The translations under genes were made by a program, and so were the position numbers. The notes under the pieces were generated by a model. The model was not told the origin of the DNA. It saw only the letters and a list, made by a program, of their open reading frames with translations, and did no database searches. Below, piece after piece: positions 10,765 to 23,200 of a stretch of 64,000 nt of DNA (positions are counted from its first letter, which is position 1; every line of letters starts with the position of its first letter). The stretch is from Callaeas wilsoni (lineage: Eukaryota; Chordata; Aves; Passeriformes; Callaeidae), in NCBI GenBank assembly GCA_013398955.1, contig VWPU01017527.1, positions 32,725-96,724 of the forward strand. Reading direction: 5' to 3'.

Positions 10765-13700
10765 CATATTTTATTTAGGTGGTTTTAAATTGCAAAAATT
10801 TGAAATACATTTCCTTATGAAATCTCCAGTCAAAATATACAGATAAACATTGGTTTCATAAAATTTTTAACCCTTTATTTGCAGCAGACCATTTTACTAA
10901 TGAAACTATGCTACTGTACATTAAATTTTATACTAAACATTGAATTAAGTCGGGGTATACATTACCGGAATAATTTGTGACGTACTGTAGAGAAGGCAAC
11001 ATTTAAAATGTAGATGAAAATATTTAATGAACTTCTTATAGATTAATGATGTGGCAAACAGTTGTTTGTTTCTATTTGATGGTGATCCCATGAAGCCATT
11101 AGAGGTCCAGTTCCACCTATTAGTCACAATTCAGTGGCAACAGAGCTCCAGAAAAGCCAAATGCAACACATCCTTGTGACATTCTGCACTAAAGAACTGA
11201 TGAAATATTAATCACTCAGGCTCCACATGCAAAATGCAACAAAAAAAGAAAGTCAGAATAAGAAAAAATAGCACAGCAGGGGTGCTGTATATTAACATCA
11301 ACAAGCCACTTTGAAAGGCTAAAGCAAAATGCAGCAGCCCCAGCCCCACATGTTTGTAATTTTAAAACTCTTGTCATAGCTAAGTAATAGCATGGCCACA
11401 GCAGGATACACCAAAATTAAAGGTAAAAGCTCTCCTAAGGGGTGAAGAGAAGACGTAATAGTGCCAAAACAGCCACTGGAAAAGGCATTTAGCTTTTTTT
11501 ATTTTTAAGAGAGAGAGCACAAAGCAAAAGAACTAGAGTCATTACAAAGATTCATTTGGCACAATTATCTTTTCCTTTGTGGCTTCTGAAAGCCTTTGAC
11601 TGTCATCTGCTGTTGCAGAAATTTTCTATGGTCTAGATATTTGGTCACTCACAGAGTGTCACCTCTTACCAGAGCAGCTCTGTGAGTGTCACTGGTCTTC
11701 CCAGCTCAGGTTCCTTTTGAATGAAATACTTCAGGAATCTACAATGACTCACTTAAAAACAAAAAAAAAAATATAAAACCAAACAAAACAAAAAAGACCA
11801 CAGTGGTTGTGGAAATATTTGTGTACAAGAGAAATTTTGCAAGGGTTCAAGTTTCCTAATGCTTCAAAAAACTTTCTCTTGTAGCAAACAAAAATGAGGG
11901 ATAAGATCATTTGTACCTTGGATCTCCTGCCCAAATGTGCTTCTAATACAAAATACTTCAAGATCAGGGTAGCCTCAATCTCACTTTGATTTCACTGATT
12001 ATGTAATACAGGGATTAAACTATCTTGAATTTTCTGGAACCTTGAATGTCAGGAAAAACCTTCATTTTGTTGCCAAATACCAGGCTTGCTGACTCATTAG
12101 TAGTAAAGATACAGTAAATAAATATTGCCCCATTGAGACTATTATCTTATCTCTTGTGACCACTACAATTTACTCCACATGCTTATTTCTCATATTGTCT
12201 GAATTACATATTTGGATTAAATGCATGAAATTATTCTCAAATTGTATTTATACACTTATAAGATTTCAGTCATTCAACATCATCAGGCTTTCCAGTAACC
12301 AATAATTACCCATTATTAAATGAATCTGCTTTCCTAACAAAAAAGCTATGGTAGATTTTTCTGTATGTGATCATCAACTGGTGAATTAAATGAGCCAGTG
12401 TGTTTTTTCCAGCTACAAAGTTATATACGAGAATATTCATACATTCCTCCCTCACTCAAACATGGATCCCAGTTGTACAAAACACCACTGGGAATTTCAA
12501 AACCGCACATTGTTATACTGTGGTCATCAGTTCTCATCTTTGCATCTTTACATAAAGACCCAATAAATAGAAAGAATTTCAGTCTAGGATTTTTGCTGCT
12601 GCTCATTGCTGCTTGGAAGGTCTTATTTTGAAATTCCAGCTACAGTAGTCAAGATAGAAAGAGCGACAGACCAACACCTTTTCACACAAAACACAGATTC
12701 TTAATTAAACTTGTGGATTCTAAAAATCGTTACCAGGCTGCAGACCAAACCTACTCACTGCTAACGAAATTTAAAACATATACAGGTTATAATTGATGTG
12801 AGGGAGGGAAAAAGCAGACGTGAGTGGCACTTTTGTCTTCGTTAAATTCTGCATCAGTTTAATCAAAATCTAGAAGGAAAAAAAAAGTAGAAAGAAATAG
12901 TAGAGTTAAATCATAGAAGTTGGTATTTTTTCCATCGTGTGACTTCATGTGGGCTGATAGAGTGTAATACAGGGAAGGTGAGAGAAAAGGGGTTCCAGAG
13001 CTGGACAAGTAATATTTGAGGAGCATCTTGGAGTCTCCAGTTAAATTGCACACAACAACGAAGTTCCCCTTCTCCTCTGATGCTGGGCTCAATCTGTTTT
13101 GTAATAGCTGATTATGAAGCCTTGCTACATCTCTATCAGATTGATTTCTGTGCCAAATACGTGAATGAAATGGGAGCTTTCAAAGGAGGGAAAGGATATC
13201 AGTCAGGGATCAGCAAAAAATCATTACAATTCCCTTTTTCTCTAAATTGAAACTCTTCTAGAAATGGCACACCAAAGGCCTCTACTGTCTCACCTCTACC
13301 CTGTCAATACTAAAAGAGAGAATTTGAAGGCTTCTTGTGGCCCAGTAGTTGCAATGTTTTGCACTTCCTAATGAAAGAACCCAGACTATTTATTTTATTT
13401 CCTGACAGCACAGGAATTGCAAAGGCTCATCCAGATGTGCCTGAGTTGTGGTGGCAGCCACCCCGCTGCCAGGCTGCCGTGGCATTTGCTGAAACCCCTC
13501 ATGCCCTGTCCTGCTGAACCCTTGGGGCCAGAATGGCAGTTCAAGGGTGGTCATAGCAGCAGAAGAAAAGGGGGATTAGCAAATTTTTGCATCAGAATTT
13601 AAACTTTGTTATTGAAGAGGTTTTTCTTCATTAATGAGATAATTTGGCTGCAGGCTTCAGTATGATAGCCACTGGAGCGAAAGTAACTGTAATTTTTTTG

Positions 13701-14886
13701 ATCAATCTGTTGCGATTTTAATTACACTTACAATGAATTCTTATGTCCACATACGAAGTGTTCTCTTTTGCCAAAGCAAAGTTTTCATTTAAAAGTTAGA
13801 ATTATTTTCCACCTTTCAGCTTTTTGTGATAGGGCTACTTACCATCCTTTATTTCAGCACTGTTCTGCAATCCTTTTCCCTTCTGCAAATCTCAGTTCTC
13901 TTTCCTGCTCAGAAAACTGAGAAAACATTTTTCAATCAGCTCATGCAAGACAATCATACTGGTAGTGCTTGTGAAAATAGCAGCAGCTGGAGCTAACTTT
14001 TAAAAATAATTCTAAAAAGAAGCATTATTCCCTGCTTTTCCGACATGACTTTTTTCAAGTTCTTTCATTTTGATTTTACATTTTTAAAAGGAAAATGTGG
14101 GCCCATACTGCAAATCCCATGTCATAAGGAAAAGCCTAAACATTTAACAGAATGTTAATGAATCTCTGCAATGGCACCAATTTTATACACAAAGAAAAAG
14201 ATACCAAATGTGCTAACTGTAATAACTAACACCTGCAGGAAAAAGCTTTTTCAATTTATTTGCAATGCTTAATATGCTCACCAGCAAAAGCATACAAAAA
14301 ATAAACTTCATTGCAAATCAAAGTAGTCTAGTTTTAGAATTGAACCAGATTTTGACTCATTACTTTACATCTGATTAGTGGCAAAAATTAACAGGCAAAA
14401 TCATAATCCACTATAAATTTATCACAGCCCAGGTCTGGGTGGTGAATGGGATTTTGTGATGCTGTAGTCCTACAGATTATGCAGACTTCTCCGCAGTGCG
14501 TCCAAGTTCTCTGAAACAGGGCAAGTTCAGTGAAATTAAAGATTGGTTGTTTTTCTTTGGCAAAGATTCTGGCCTTTTTCCCCAAAATGCGTCATAAAAT
14601 TGCAACAGCAAATTACAAAGTGAAAAAACACCACGTTTATAATCAAATATTACCCATATACTTTTCTCTTTCTTAAAATACACTAAATCAATCCATTGTG
14701 CTCCTCAGGTTAAAATCACATCCATATTTAAGAATATCTGCAAAGAAGTTATCCTTTTTATAAAAAAGTCTATGAAAGAAAATAGTGCATAAACCCTTAC
14801 AGATGCTTCTTTATGCACTGATTTACACCTACACTTAAGTGCAAGTTTCTTACAGATCCCGTACATAAAATACTATATTTATACCA

Positions 14887-14944
14887 TCTAGAACTGGACA
14901 TTTCAGTATATGAAGTACATTTTATTATGTAAACTGACCAAAGG
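14887..14944. repeat. 58-bp direct repeat, copy A
   Basis: This block matches 15672-15729 in the same orientation without any gap, 51 of 58 positions by hand count, at an offset of exactly 785 bp. The flanks do not match. Neither copy belongs to a repeat family that I can name. Confidence 0.8.
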
Positions 14945-15077
14945 TTATGAATCTAAGTAGTTTTTTACCAATTTATTAATCATCGTGTTCATATGATTGG
15001 TTTCTAAGTACCCATCTTCTGATAGAAATTGAATAATGAACACACCATCTAAAAATCCCTCAACTTAAAGAGGGATA

Positions 15078-15097
15078 TAATGGAGCTCTCTCCATTA
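15078..15097. repeat. 8-bp inverted repeat with 4-base loop
   Basis: TAATGGAG at 15078-15085 pairs with CTCCATTA at 15090-15097 across the loop ctct. It is a small hairpin with no apparent role. Confidence 0.75.
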
Positions 15098-15671
15098 GGG
15101 ATATGGGAAATTTCACAACCAGTTTAGATTGATCAAGGTTATACAGCTGGGCAATGGTGTAATTAAACAGTAAGACAGCTAAGAGAGATATTCCTATGTG
15201 ATAACAAATGCCTCACAGGTACTGGCAAATTCTGAAGCTTGAAATAAACAAAAGAATATATCATCATTGCTACATGTCATAAATGCAGGTTTATATTAAA
15301 AAACCCAGTAATATAGCGCAGAATTTTTTACTTAAAGCAAGTACTTAGTGTTTTTCATTAGAAAAGTCCTGAAAATGTAACAAGTGATACTTTTACTAAC
15401 ACCACCAAAATGAATAATCAAATGATGAGTATGCAAAGCATTTTCTTCATTTTAATGTATAAAAGCTATCAAACACTTGATTTTGTTTAATATGCATCTG
15501 TTAAAATTTAAATATTCAGCCTGGGCTACAGAGCAACCAAGACACGAGTTTTCAGCCAGTATTTGTCACAGTGGGGAATCATATGTAATATTTTTGAAAC
15601 CAACAGGAGTTTGTTTTCACCTGATTTCTCCATAAACCAAGAATGCAATATTTTCTCAGTTTCAGTTACCC

Positions 15672-15729
15672 TCTACAATTGGACATTTCAGTAGATGAAG
15701 TACATTTTTTTATTTAAACTGAGAAAAGG
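15672..15729. repeat. 58-bp direct repeat, copy B
   Basis: Second copy of the block at 14887-14944. The shared core includes ggacatttcagta and tgaagtacatttt. Differences are seven scattered substitutions and no indels. Confidence 0.8.
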
Positions 15730-16429
15730 GATATTCCATACCACACAGCATCATGCTCAGCATGTAAAGCTGAGTGTCTGAACAACTGTCTGCCCATGGG
15801 AGCTGGTGAATGAATTCTTTGTTTTGCTTTCTTATTGCATAGCCTCTGCTTTCCCTGTTAAACTGTCTCTGTCTTTAACAGAGCCTATGGGTTTCTGCAC
15901 TTTTATCCCCTTGATTTTCTCCCCCATGCCAATGCGGAGCGTGTGGTTGGGTGGTGCTTTTTTGTTGTCTGGGGTAGGGTGTGATGGCAAAACCATTTAT
16001 TGGCCACATCAAGGTTGCATGAGTAGAAAACAGCTTAATTTGTCTCTTGAAACTCCCGTCTATACAACAAAGAGAGTGCCAGCTTGTTCTTTTCTTCTTT
16101 TTTTTTTTTTTTTTGTAATTTGCATTTTCTCTGGAATCAAAGCAGCTTCTCCTTCTCATGTCACAATACAAAAAGGCTGATCATCTTGAGACAATATACG
16201 TGTGAGACAGAATATATGGTTCACAAAGCGTTGTTTTAATAATTCATTCTTAGGTCGTCAAAGGGAAGCCAGGCTTTAGAAGTTCCTTTTGTTGTCACTA
16301 TAAAACAGGTAACGCTACACAGAAGAACAGCAATCACTGGGGGGCCTCTCCTGAGTACTGAACCCATGCCTTTTTCTTGTTTTCTTGTTTATATCAGGAA
16401 TTTACCTGCAGTCCACCAAGTCAAGAATT

Positions 16430-16597
16430 GTAACCGGCTGCCCAGGGAGGTGGTGGAGCCATTATCCTTGGAAGGGTTGGAGAAATGATTCAGTGCAGCA
16501 CTTGCTGCTATGGTTTAGCTCATATGTTGGTGCTTGGTCAAAGGTTGGATTTGCTGGTCTTGGAGGTCTTTCTCAACCGTAACGATTCTTGGATTCT
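16430..16597 (+). mobile_element. CR1 LINE 3'-end fragment, plus strand
   Basis: From ggctgcccagggaggtggtgg (beginning near 16436) through tcttggaggtctttctcaacc (near 16557-16577) the sequence follows the 3' end of avian CR1 elements. It ends with a degenerate ATTCTNNG-type octamer repeat (gattcttggattct, 16584-16597) and no poly-A, which is the CR1 hallmark. It is a 5'-truncated copy, the usual form of CR1 insertions. Divergence from the consensus as I recall it is considerable, so it is an old insertion. Confidence 0.85.
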
Positions 16598-17060
16598 AAT
16601 CAGCACCTGATGAACAGCAGCACATCTACAACCAGACTCCAGTGCCTGGTGTCCTCCCAGCATCAAATCGCAGGTCGGAGGTTGCAGCCACAGCCATGGA
16701 CCTCTGGGAGGGTCTGTGCCACCAAACGCCCAGCGAGAGCCAACACCTCTCTGTCCTTCCAGCAGGGCAGCTTGGGGCTCCTCAGGACCTCTTGGCCCAA
16801 CACCAACTCCACGAGGGCTGTGGAAACAAGGCAGACAGTCTCCCACAAGGATGCTGGGCCAGCTGGTGTTGCTTCTGGTCAGAAGAATAAATGAGAGATT
16901 ATGGACCACAGTCTTCCTCATAACTGCTGCTCAAGTGCCACAAATGCCGCAAAAGCTGCTGCTCTTGGGGCCACAAAGGAGGAATGTACCAAAACAAAAG
17001 AGACTTCTGATGTTGGTTCCCTGGGTAGAGAGACCATTGTTGGCTGTATTTAGGACATAG
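16598..17060. other. GC-rich block of unknown origin beside CR1
   Basis: This roughly 460-bp stretch is clearly richer in G+C than its surroundings and stays open in several frames on both strands at once (for example 16589-16894 plus and 16538-16921 minus). That is what low stop density in GC-rich DNA produces by chance. I recognise no protein domain. It may be an unidentified repeat, a processed pseudogene fragment or unique DNA. Confidence 0.4.
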
Positions 17061-19200
17061 TTAGCAGAAGGCAAAAGGAGAAATAAAAAAAGCAGAAACA
17101 GCTACAGCTTTTATTGCAGGAGCTCAGTCCTGCTGCATGTGGTAAATAAGGAATTTTAAAAGACTAATAAGGAAAAAGGCTGGTGACATAAAATAGAACA
17201 GTCAACTGGCACAGCTTCCTCTTTTGAGCCATGGCTCTATCTTGATAATAAAAACTCCTCTGTAAAATAAAACAAGCGTTGTAGTCTAGAACATGTGAAA
17301 TCACATTCTAAAACATTTATAGAGAAATGTTTAATTTTTAAACATATAGGTCTTAGGTTACTGAAACAAATGGCGACACTCAAAATGAGCAGATAAAGTA
17401 TAAAAATGGCTGTTTCAGTGAATGGCTCTCTAGAAAATATTGTATAGTGGTGACTAAGAAGTAGTTTTCCACACCAGTACTTTACAGCTCATCAGAGAGC
17501 TTTATTGTCAGTTATAAAAAAATAAAAGAGAAAAATTTAATTTTTTTAATGTAATGATACATTCACATAAACTTAACAGTCAAATTTTTATTCCCTATAA
17601 ATTCATGCCTTTTCTTATGAATATCTTATATTCCTGGGACCACTTAAAGGGCAATCTAAAATAAAAATGCTACAGAGGCTAGGAAATTAATCTAAGTGGC
17701 AGTGTATGTGAGAGGGTAAAACAACAATAAACCAGCAAAAAACCTCAACCTAAAACTGTGACATCAAGTTACATTGGTGTATACAAAAGGTGGGGAAAAA
17801 CAGCAGACAATAAATTAATTTGGGATGTGGGCTAAAGCACACTGAGTTCTGTACAAAGACTTCCTTTGACTTAAGTGGTCATTTATTCATATCCTCAGAG
17901 TGAATATAGTGGAAATCTTAACCTGGATATATCATTCCAAACTATTTCACTAAACTGAAGTTGAGTAAAATCACAGGGCATTATCAAAAAGCAAACACTA
18001 ATTTAAGACAGACAAAACTTTTTTGAAACTCAGTAATGCTTTAGCCATTAAAAACATATATGCTGAAAGGTATTTAATAGTAAAAAGACCAATTAAGCTG
18101 GCTGACCTCTTATAGGAAACAGATTGCTTCCAATATCTGCAAGTACAGTTTATTCCATGTTTTTTTGCCAGCTGTGTAAGGAAAAATTCAAACTTGGGCC
18201 AAGTAAAGTCATTTAAGTAATTTACTTTCACTGTTTTTACATATTTGTTCCTGATTTTCTAGGAAACCTATGTACACATTTGGAAGGGATTTTTTTGCCT
18301 GTTTAAGGAATTGCAAGCTACAAAAACATAACTTTAAGTTTTACAGTTCATATAGATTGAATTTGAAATTGTCTGTTATTTTAAAAACCTGTATTATTGG
18401 AGAAAAAGCTGGCCATATACGTTTGACTTATTTGCAAGCCACTGAGACTTGATGAATTTTCATGCTGAACAGGGGGAGCAAAAACAGGCATGAATATTCA
18501 TCAGGAAGCAAAATCTCCAACCAAGACAAACGATCCAAGATCTGTTGTTCTTCGAGGAATGCTACTGTGGCCTGTCCAGCTTCAGTAACTGAAGTAGAAA
18601 AGTCCCATTCATTGTAACAAAATATTGAACTGAAAAGACAAAAGTCTGTTATCATTTTTTACTGTTTGGAAATTTATTTATTTGCACACCTAAAAGGTTC
18701 CTATTCTAATTTCACTGTTAAAATTCAGATCTAAAGGCTTCTCATCAGTCACACCAAACATAAGCTCCTGAAGAGCCTGCAAGCTGGGAATAAGTGCTTT
18801 GAAAGTCAATATGTTGCATCCAGGTTTCCAAGGATAGTGTGATACAAGACTTCAGATCCAAGGTAGATATAACACTTCAAAGATTTATGCCCAACACCTA
18901 GGGACTTCGTCTTTAGGTAAAAATCAATTGTTCTTAAACAAATCTCCTCACGTACTGCATAATTTAAATAAATACATAAATAAGTACATCTATTTTTTGG
19001 TAATGAAAAGTACTCTAAAATTAATGGTTCTTTTTTCCACTGAAATATGGAAATGAGCAGAGAATTAAACACCATAGAGGATGGAATTATGTCAGCAGTG
19101 TCAAAGTACTTTCCCCTACTAAAACCAATTCACAAGACAATCATTTGCTTCTGTTCAGTCAACATCAACTTCCACAGGGACTGCAGCACACACTGCAAGG
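17061..19200. other. Unique AT-rich non-coding DNA
   Basis: I see no gene or named repeat in this stretch. Open frames are short and without recognisable motifs, and an A/T-rich patch lies near 17515-17560. Confidence 0.65.
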
Positions 19201-19323
19201 CCAGACTCTCTCTTGGTTCAGTTTTCTACCTTTTGTAACGAGACTGTGTTGGCTGTGTTGGCCAGACTCCTCTCTTTGTTCAATTTTCTACCTTTTGTAA
19301 CGAGACTATGTTGGCTGGAACTG
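19201..19323. repeat. 61-62-bp tandem duplication
   Basis: The unit starting ccagactc at 19201 is repeated from 19262. Both units share ttttctaccttttgtaacg and end with gttggct. One single-base indel separates the two copies. The high similarity suggests a fairly recent local duplication. Confidence 0.85.
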
Positions 19324-19626
19324 TTAAAGTCTATGTTGCAGAGCATAGCTCACTCATTATAAACTGTCATAACACCTAAGAAAATATAATTTTCTTGATC
19401 TAGAATATCTATTGTGGCCTTAAAATTGTGGTAGGTTGCAAACTTGTGTAGTATTCAAATAGTTTTAGTGTCATTTTTTTTAAATGCAACTGGATTTTGT
19501 AAAAATACATAGATCTCTATCTTCTATAGATAAGTAAAACAAATTCATCATAACAATTCTTAATTAGCAATAATGAGATATATAAAAATAGGCTTTCCAA
19601 GTTATGCATCATGGCTTTGAGAAAAA

Positions 19627-20206
19627 TGTTGTGGGTTTTTTGTGGAAGTGCAGTCCCACACAGATGCTCACTCACTTCCCCACAGAGGGATGAGGGAGAG
19701 AATTGGGCGTGTAGAAGTCAGAAGACTCGTGGGTTGATATAAAGACAGGTTAATAGGTAAAGCGAAAGCTGCACAGGCAAGTGAGGCAAAGCAAAGGAGT
19801 CATTCACTGCCTCCCACCAGCAAGCAGGGGTTCAGTCACCCCCAGGAAAGTGGGGCTCCCTCATACAAAACAGAGACTTTTGAAAGACAGATGTCATTGC
19901 TGCCAGTGTCCCCTCTTTGTCCTTCTTCAGCAGCTTTTATGGCTGAGCATGCTGTGGGGTATTCCTCGGGTCTGTTGGGGTCAGCTGTCCCGACTGTGTC
20001 CCTCCAAACTCTTTGTGCACCCCCAGTCCATTTACTGGCAGGAAGCTTAAAAGGCAGAAAAGGCCTTGACTGTGCAAGCTGTGCTCAGCAGTAAATAAAA
20101 CATCCCTGTGTTATCAACAGAGCTTCCAGCACAAACCTTAATCTAAAACAGAGCCCCATAGCAGCCACTGTGAGCAAAAGTAACTCTGTCCCAGTCAAAA
20201 TCAGCA
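19627..20206 (+). mobile_element. Solo LTR of an avian endogenous retrovirus
   Basis: The element begins TGTTGTGG at 19627 and ends ...ATCAGCA at 20206. It is co-linear with the partial copy at 62400-62755: shared landmarks include ataaagacag, caggaaag, gggctcc and ctgagcat. A polyadenylation signal AATAAA (20094-20099) is followed by aacatccctgtgttatcaac, typical of the R/U5 part of this common bird LTR. The TATA region is degraded (gcttttatggctgagc near 19936). No primer-binding site or internal coding region adjoins, so it is a solo LTR. I could not find an exact target-site duplication. The many substitutions indicate age. I recall this as a frequent LTR in neoavian genomes but do not assign a family name. 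Confidence 0.85.
20094..20099 (+). promoter_or_regulatory. LTR polyadenylation signal AATAAA
   Basis: AATAAA lies about 110 bp before the LTR end, directly ahead of the conserved acatccctgtgttatcaac stretch. It supports the orientation and the LTR call. Confidence 0.6.
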
Positions 20207-23200
20207 TAACTTTAAAAAAAACCACAACATTCTGCTAAATAACATGTACCTTCTAAATTGTAATGAAATTTATTTTTCCCTATAACAACAACAGCAACAA
20301 GAAGAAGTTACATAAAAAACAGACAAGGAAATTAAACCCCAAAGTTACGTTAAACATAATTAACATTGTGACATAAACTGACAAAAGCCAGGAAATTGAA
20401 AGCTAAGGCTGACAGTCTATCTATAATGCTCTCTGTTTTTTCCATGACATGACTTAAAACCAGTTACAGCCTTAACTTTAAATTTCCTCTCTGTTGTCAG
20501 TTAGTGTCACAACTTTCATGTTCCTTAAACACAGGGTGAGTTTAATTGTATATTGCCCTATTATTGAAATGAGAATCAACAATAAAATCAGAACATTTTG
20601 AAAATAGTTTTGGAAAAAATCCCATATGAGTTTGAAGTTGTCCATGTCTTGCATTTGACCTTCACCATATGTTTTCTTCAAATGAAAGTTAGCAGTAAAT
20701 CTTAATTTCCTACTAAATTTTGAAAGAAAATATTTTCTGTTTTCAAACACAGGTATTTCATTTACAAACTACATGTGATCACAATAAATCTCTAGGAGAA
20801 ACAGCAAAATCTACTTTTGTTGCAGAAATTATTTTTCTTTATCATAATTGTTATTTATTGTATCTGTAAATCTATCTTATATTATAATTTTATTTTTTGG
20901 TGCAAGGCAAATAGATGATAGTATCTGTCTCTATGGAGTTTGATATATGACTGTAAATGCTCTGCATGGGTCTCAGTTTCTTTATATAAATAAGATGGTA
21001 ACATTCAAGCAAAAATTATTACTGTTGCAACATTTCAAAGCCGCAGAAGTAGAAGAAATGTGTTTCTAAACAACATCAGCAGTTTCAAGCGCTACAAAAA
21101 CTCAAGAATATGTCTTTAATATATTCTATTTCCTTCAGAGAATTAGAAAAAGCAAGACCAAATTAATTCCTAACATATATCTTAACATGCTATTTTGTTC
21201 CAAAGGCTTATGGTTTTCCCATCTCTTTGTAGATATTAGGTGAACACACAGAAATGATAATTTAAAAGATAAAGAACATAACTTTGTTAAGCTACTCTAC
21301 AGACTGCATTTACAACTCTGGTACAGGTATATATATTTTCTAATAAAATCTCGTAAAGAGTTTAAGTATACTGAGGCAACCTAATCTTTATTTACTGGCA
21401 AAATATTTACTTTTCATTTTAAAAGTAGTATAAAGTAACAAAGTAATAATATTGTCTGTGTAAGAGAAGGAAATCAGTTAAAGGGATCTTATTAGTTTTA
21501 ATTCAGCCACTGAATAGATAGGAAACAGCATATCAGAAATCTCTTTCTGCAAGCCAGTGACATCGCATATGAGGAAGCAGGATTATTTCATATATGATTA
21601 AAGGGACACATTTATTCAGCGAATTCATTGGAATTACACCAAGAATCTTCCTTTGGGAATAATTTTACCTGGTGGTGCAGATCATTCTCTGGTATATCTC
21701 TGGTATAAATCCCTCAGGCTACTTTGACTTGATTTATGACCTCTAGGAATGAGGCCCATTGTTCCAAAAGAGCAGAATTTTTGTTCCTCAAGAAGAACTG
21801 CCAAGAAAAGCAAAGAACCTTAATTGTAGCATTTGATAAATTCATATTTTCTCTAAATTTATTTATGTAGTCAATCCTTTTAAAATAAACATTTTCCAAA
21901 TGCCTAAAGAATGTTATACATATTTTAAACAGTGTCCTACTACATACAATATGGTGCAATAAATTAATATATTTCCTCAGGAAAAAAAAAAATCTCTTTG
22001 ACCTTAAAACAAATTCATTCATATCAAATCTCTGCATATCCAAAGGACTCCTCCACAAAGGTGTGTCTAATAAGCAGGCAAGTTTAACAAGATGGTCCAG
22101 GGTTCACCTAGCCAGAGCATACTTAGAGCTAGAGATGAGTCTCTCTGTAAATCACCTCATTACCCAAATGAACATACATGCCATTTGGCCTGGGCTCGGC
22201 TCCTGGCTGCTGAATTCCAGGACAATTTACACTCTCTGAAGAGGATCATGAGCAGAGTAAATGAAGAAATAGATTAAGAAAACAATGAGGAGCCCTGTCT
22301 CTGGGCTCGTTTGTGCTCACAGCATAAACTCTGTGCCGTGACATACCCGTGGCCATGGGGGAAGGATGATACTGGCCAATGCAAACACTGAACCTGCCTC
22401 TCAGGCTGCCTGGAGCATCAACAGAAAAATAGAAATATTAGCAGCTCTCCTCATGCACAGAAATCATCAAAACAAGTTAGCTGGCTTACTAAAGGTGGCA
22501 GCTCATCTCTTTTGTCTTAAAGGCAGGTCAAGGTGCTAGACTCAGACGCAGATGATACAAATCCCACCTTAGGTAACTGAAAACATACTTTTTTTCCCCT
22601 GTCCAAATGTAAGTAATTTAAAACCGAACAGGCAGAATTTTTGACTGCTTATCTCTTCCTGGTTTTGTCTTTCAAAGTCCTATTCTTTGATACATATCAT
22701 AGGAAGACTCCAACTCTTCATCTGTTTCAAGTACTACCATTGTGGAAACCGCTATGGGCTCAGATTAAGCAAATGGCTCATTTCAAATAGAAGCTGCAGT
22801 GTACTAGAACAGGCTTTCTCCAGTCTGAAACAGAGTTACCTTTGATTTTGCATTAAGGCCATAACTGATTTATATGTAAAACCTATGCCTTTCCTCCCTA
22901 CAGGCTGCTGTTGGATAACCTGCTCTTTCACCATTTTTGCAAGTCTTGCATGTGCAGTAAAGATTTTTTGGCAATAGTTTAGAGGCTTCCTCCCCCACAA
23001 CTTCTTATGAACTCCATCTGGCCAGAATGAAGGAATCTAAGTTGAACAGTACATCAAATCCCCAAGTGATATACTCCTAAATCCATTGTTTCTCATAATG
23101 TTTTAAAGAATTATGTTTGAGTAAGGAAATTGAGGGCTTAGTAATATATTGGTAATTAACACAACAGATGTTGTACAAGTGTAGGCTGCAATAGCATTTC

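Larger units (their letters stand above)
8641..16429. other. Unique AT-rich non-coding DNA with palindromic spots
   Basis: No gene is recognisable. A-rich simple tracts lie at 8641-8690 and 11755-11796 and a 17-T run at 16098-16114. Inverted repeats occur at 10086-10160, 10747-10764 and 15078-15097, and a 58-bp direct-repeat pair at 14887 and 15672; these have separate entries or findings. A slightly more G+C-rich patch at 8950-9160 and another at 13430-13560 have no identity that I can support. Confidence 0.65.

Noticed and set aside
16538..16921. 127-codon minus-strand frame and overlapping plus-strand frames
   Set aside because: Open frames overlap on both strands in GC-rich DNA and run into the CR1 fragment, which argues for chance and not for a gene.
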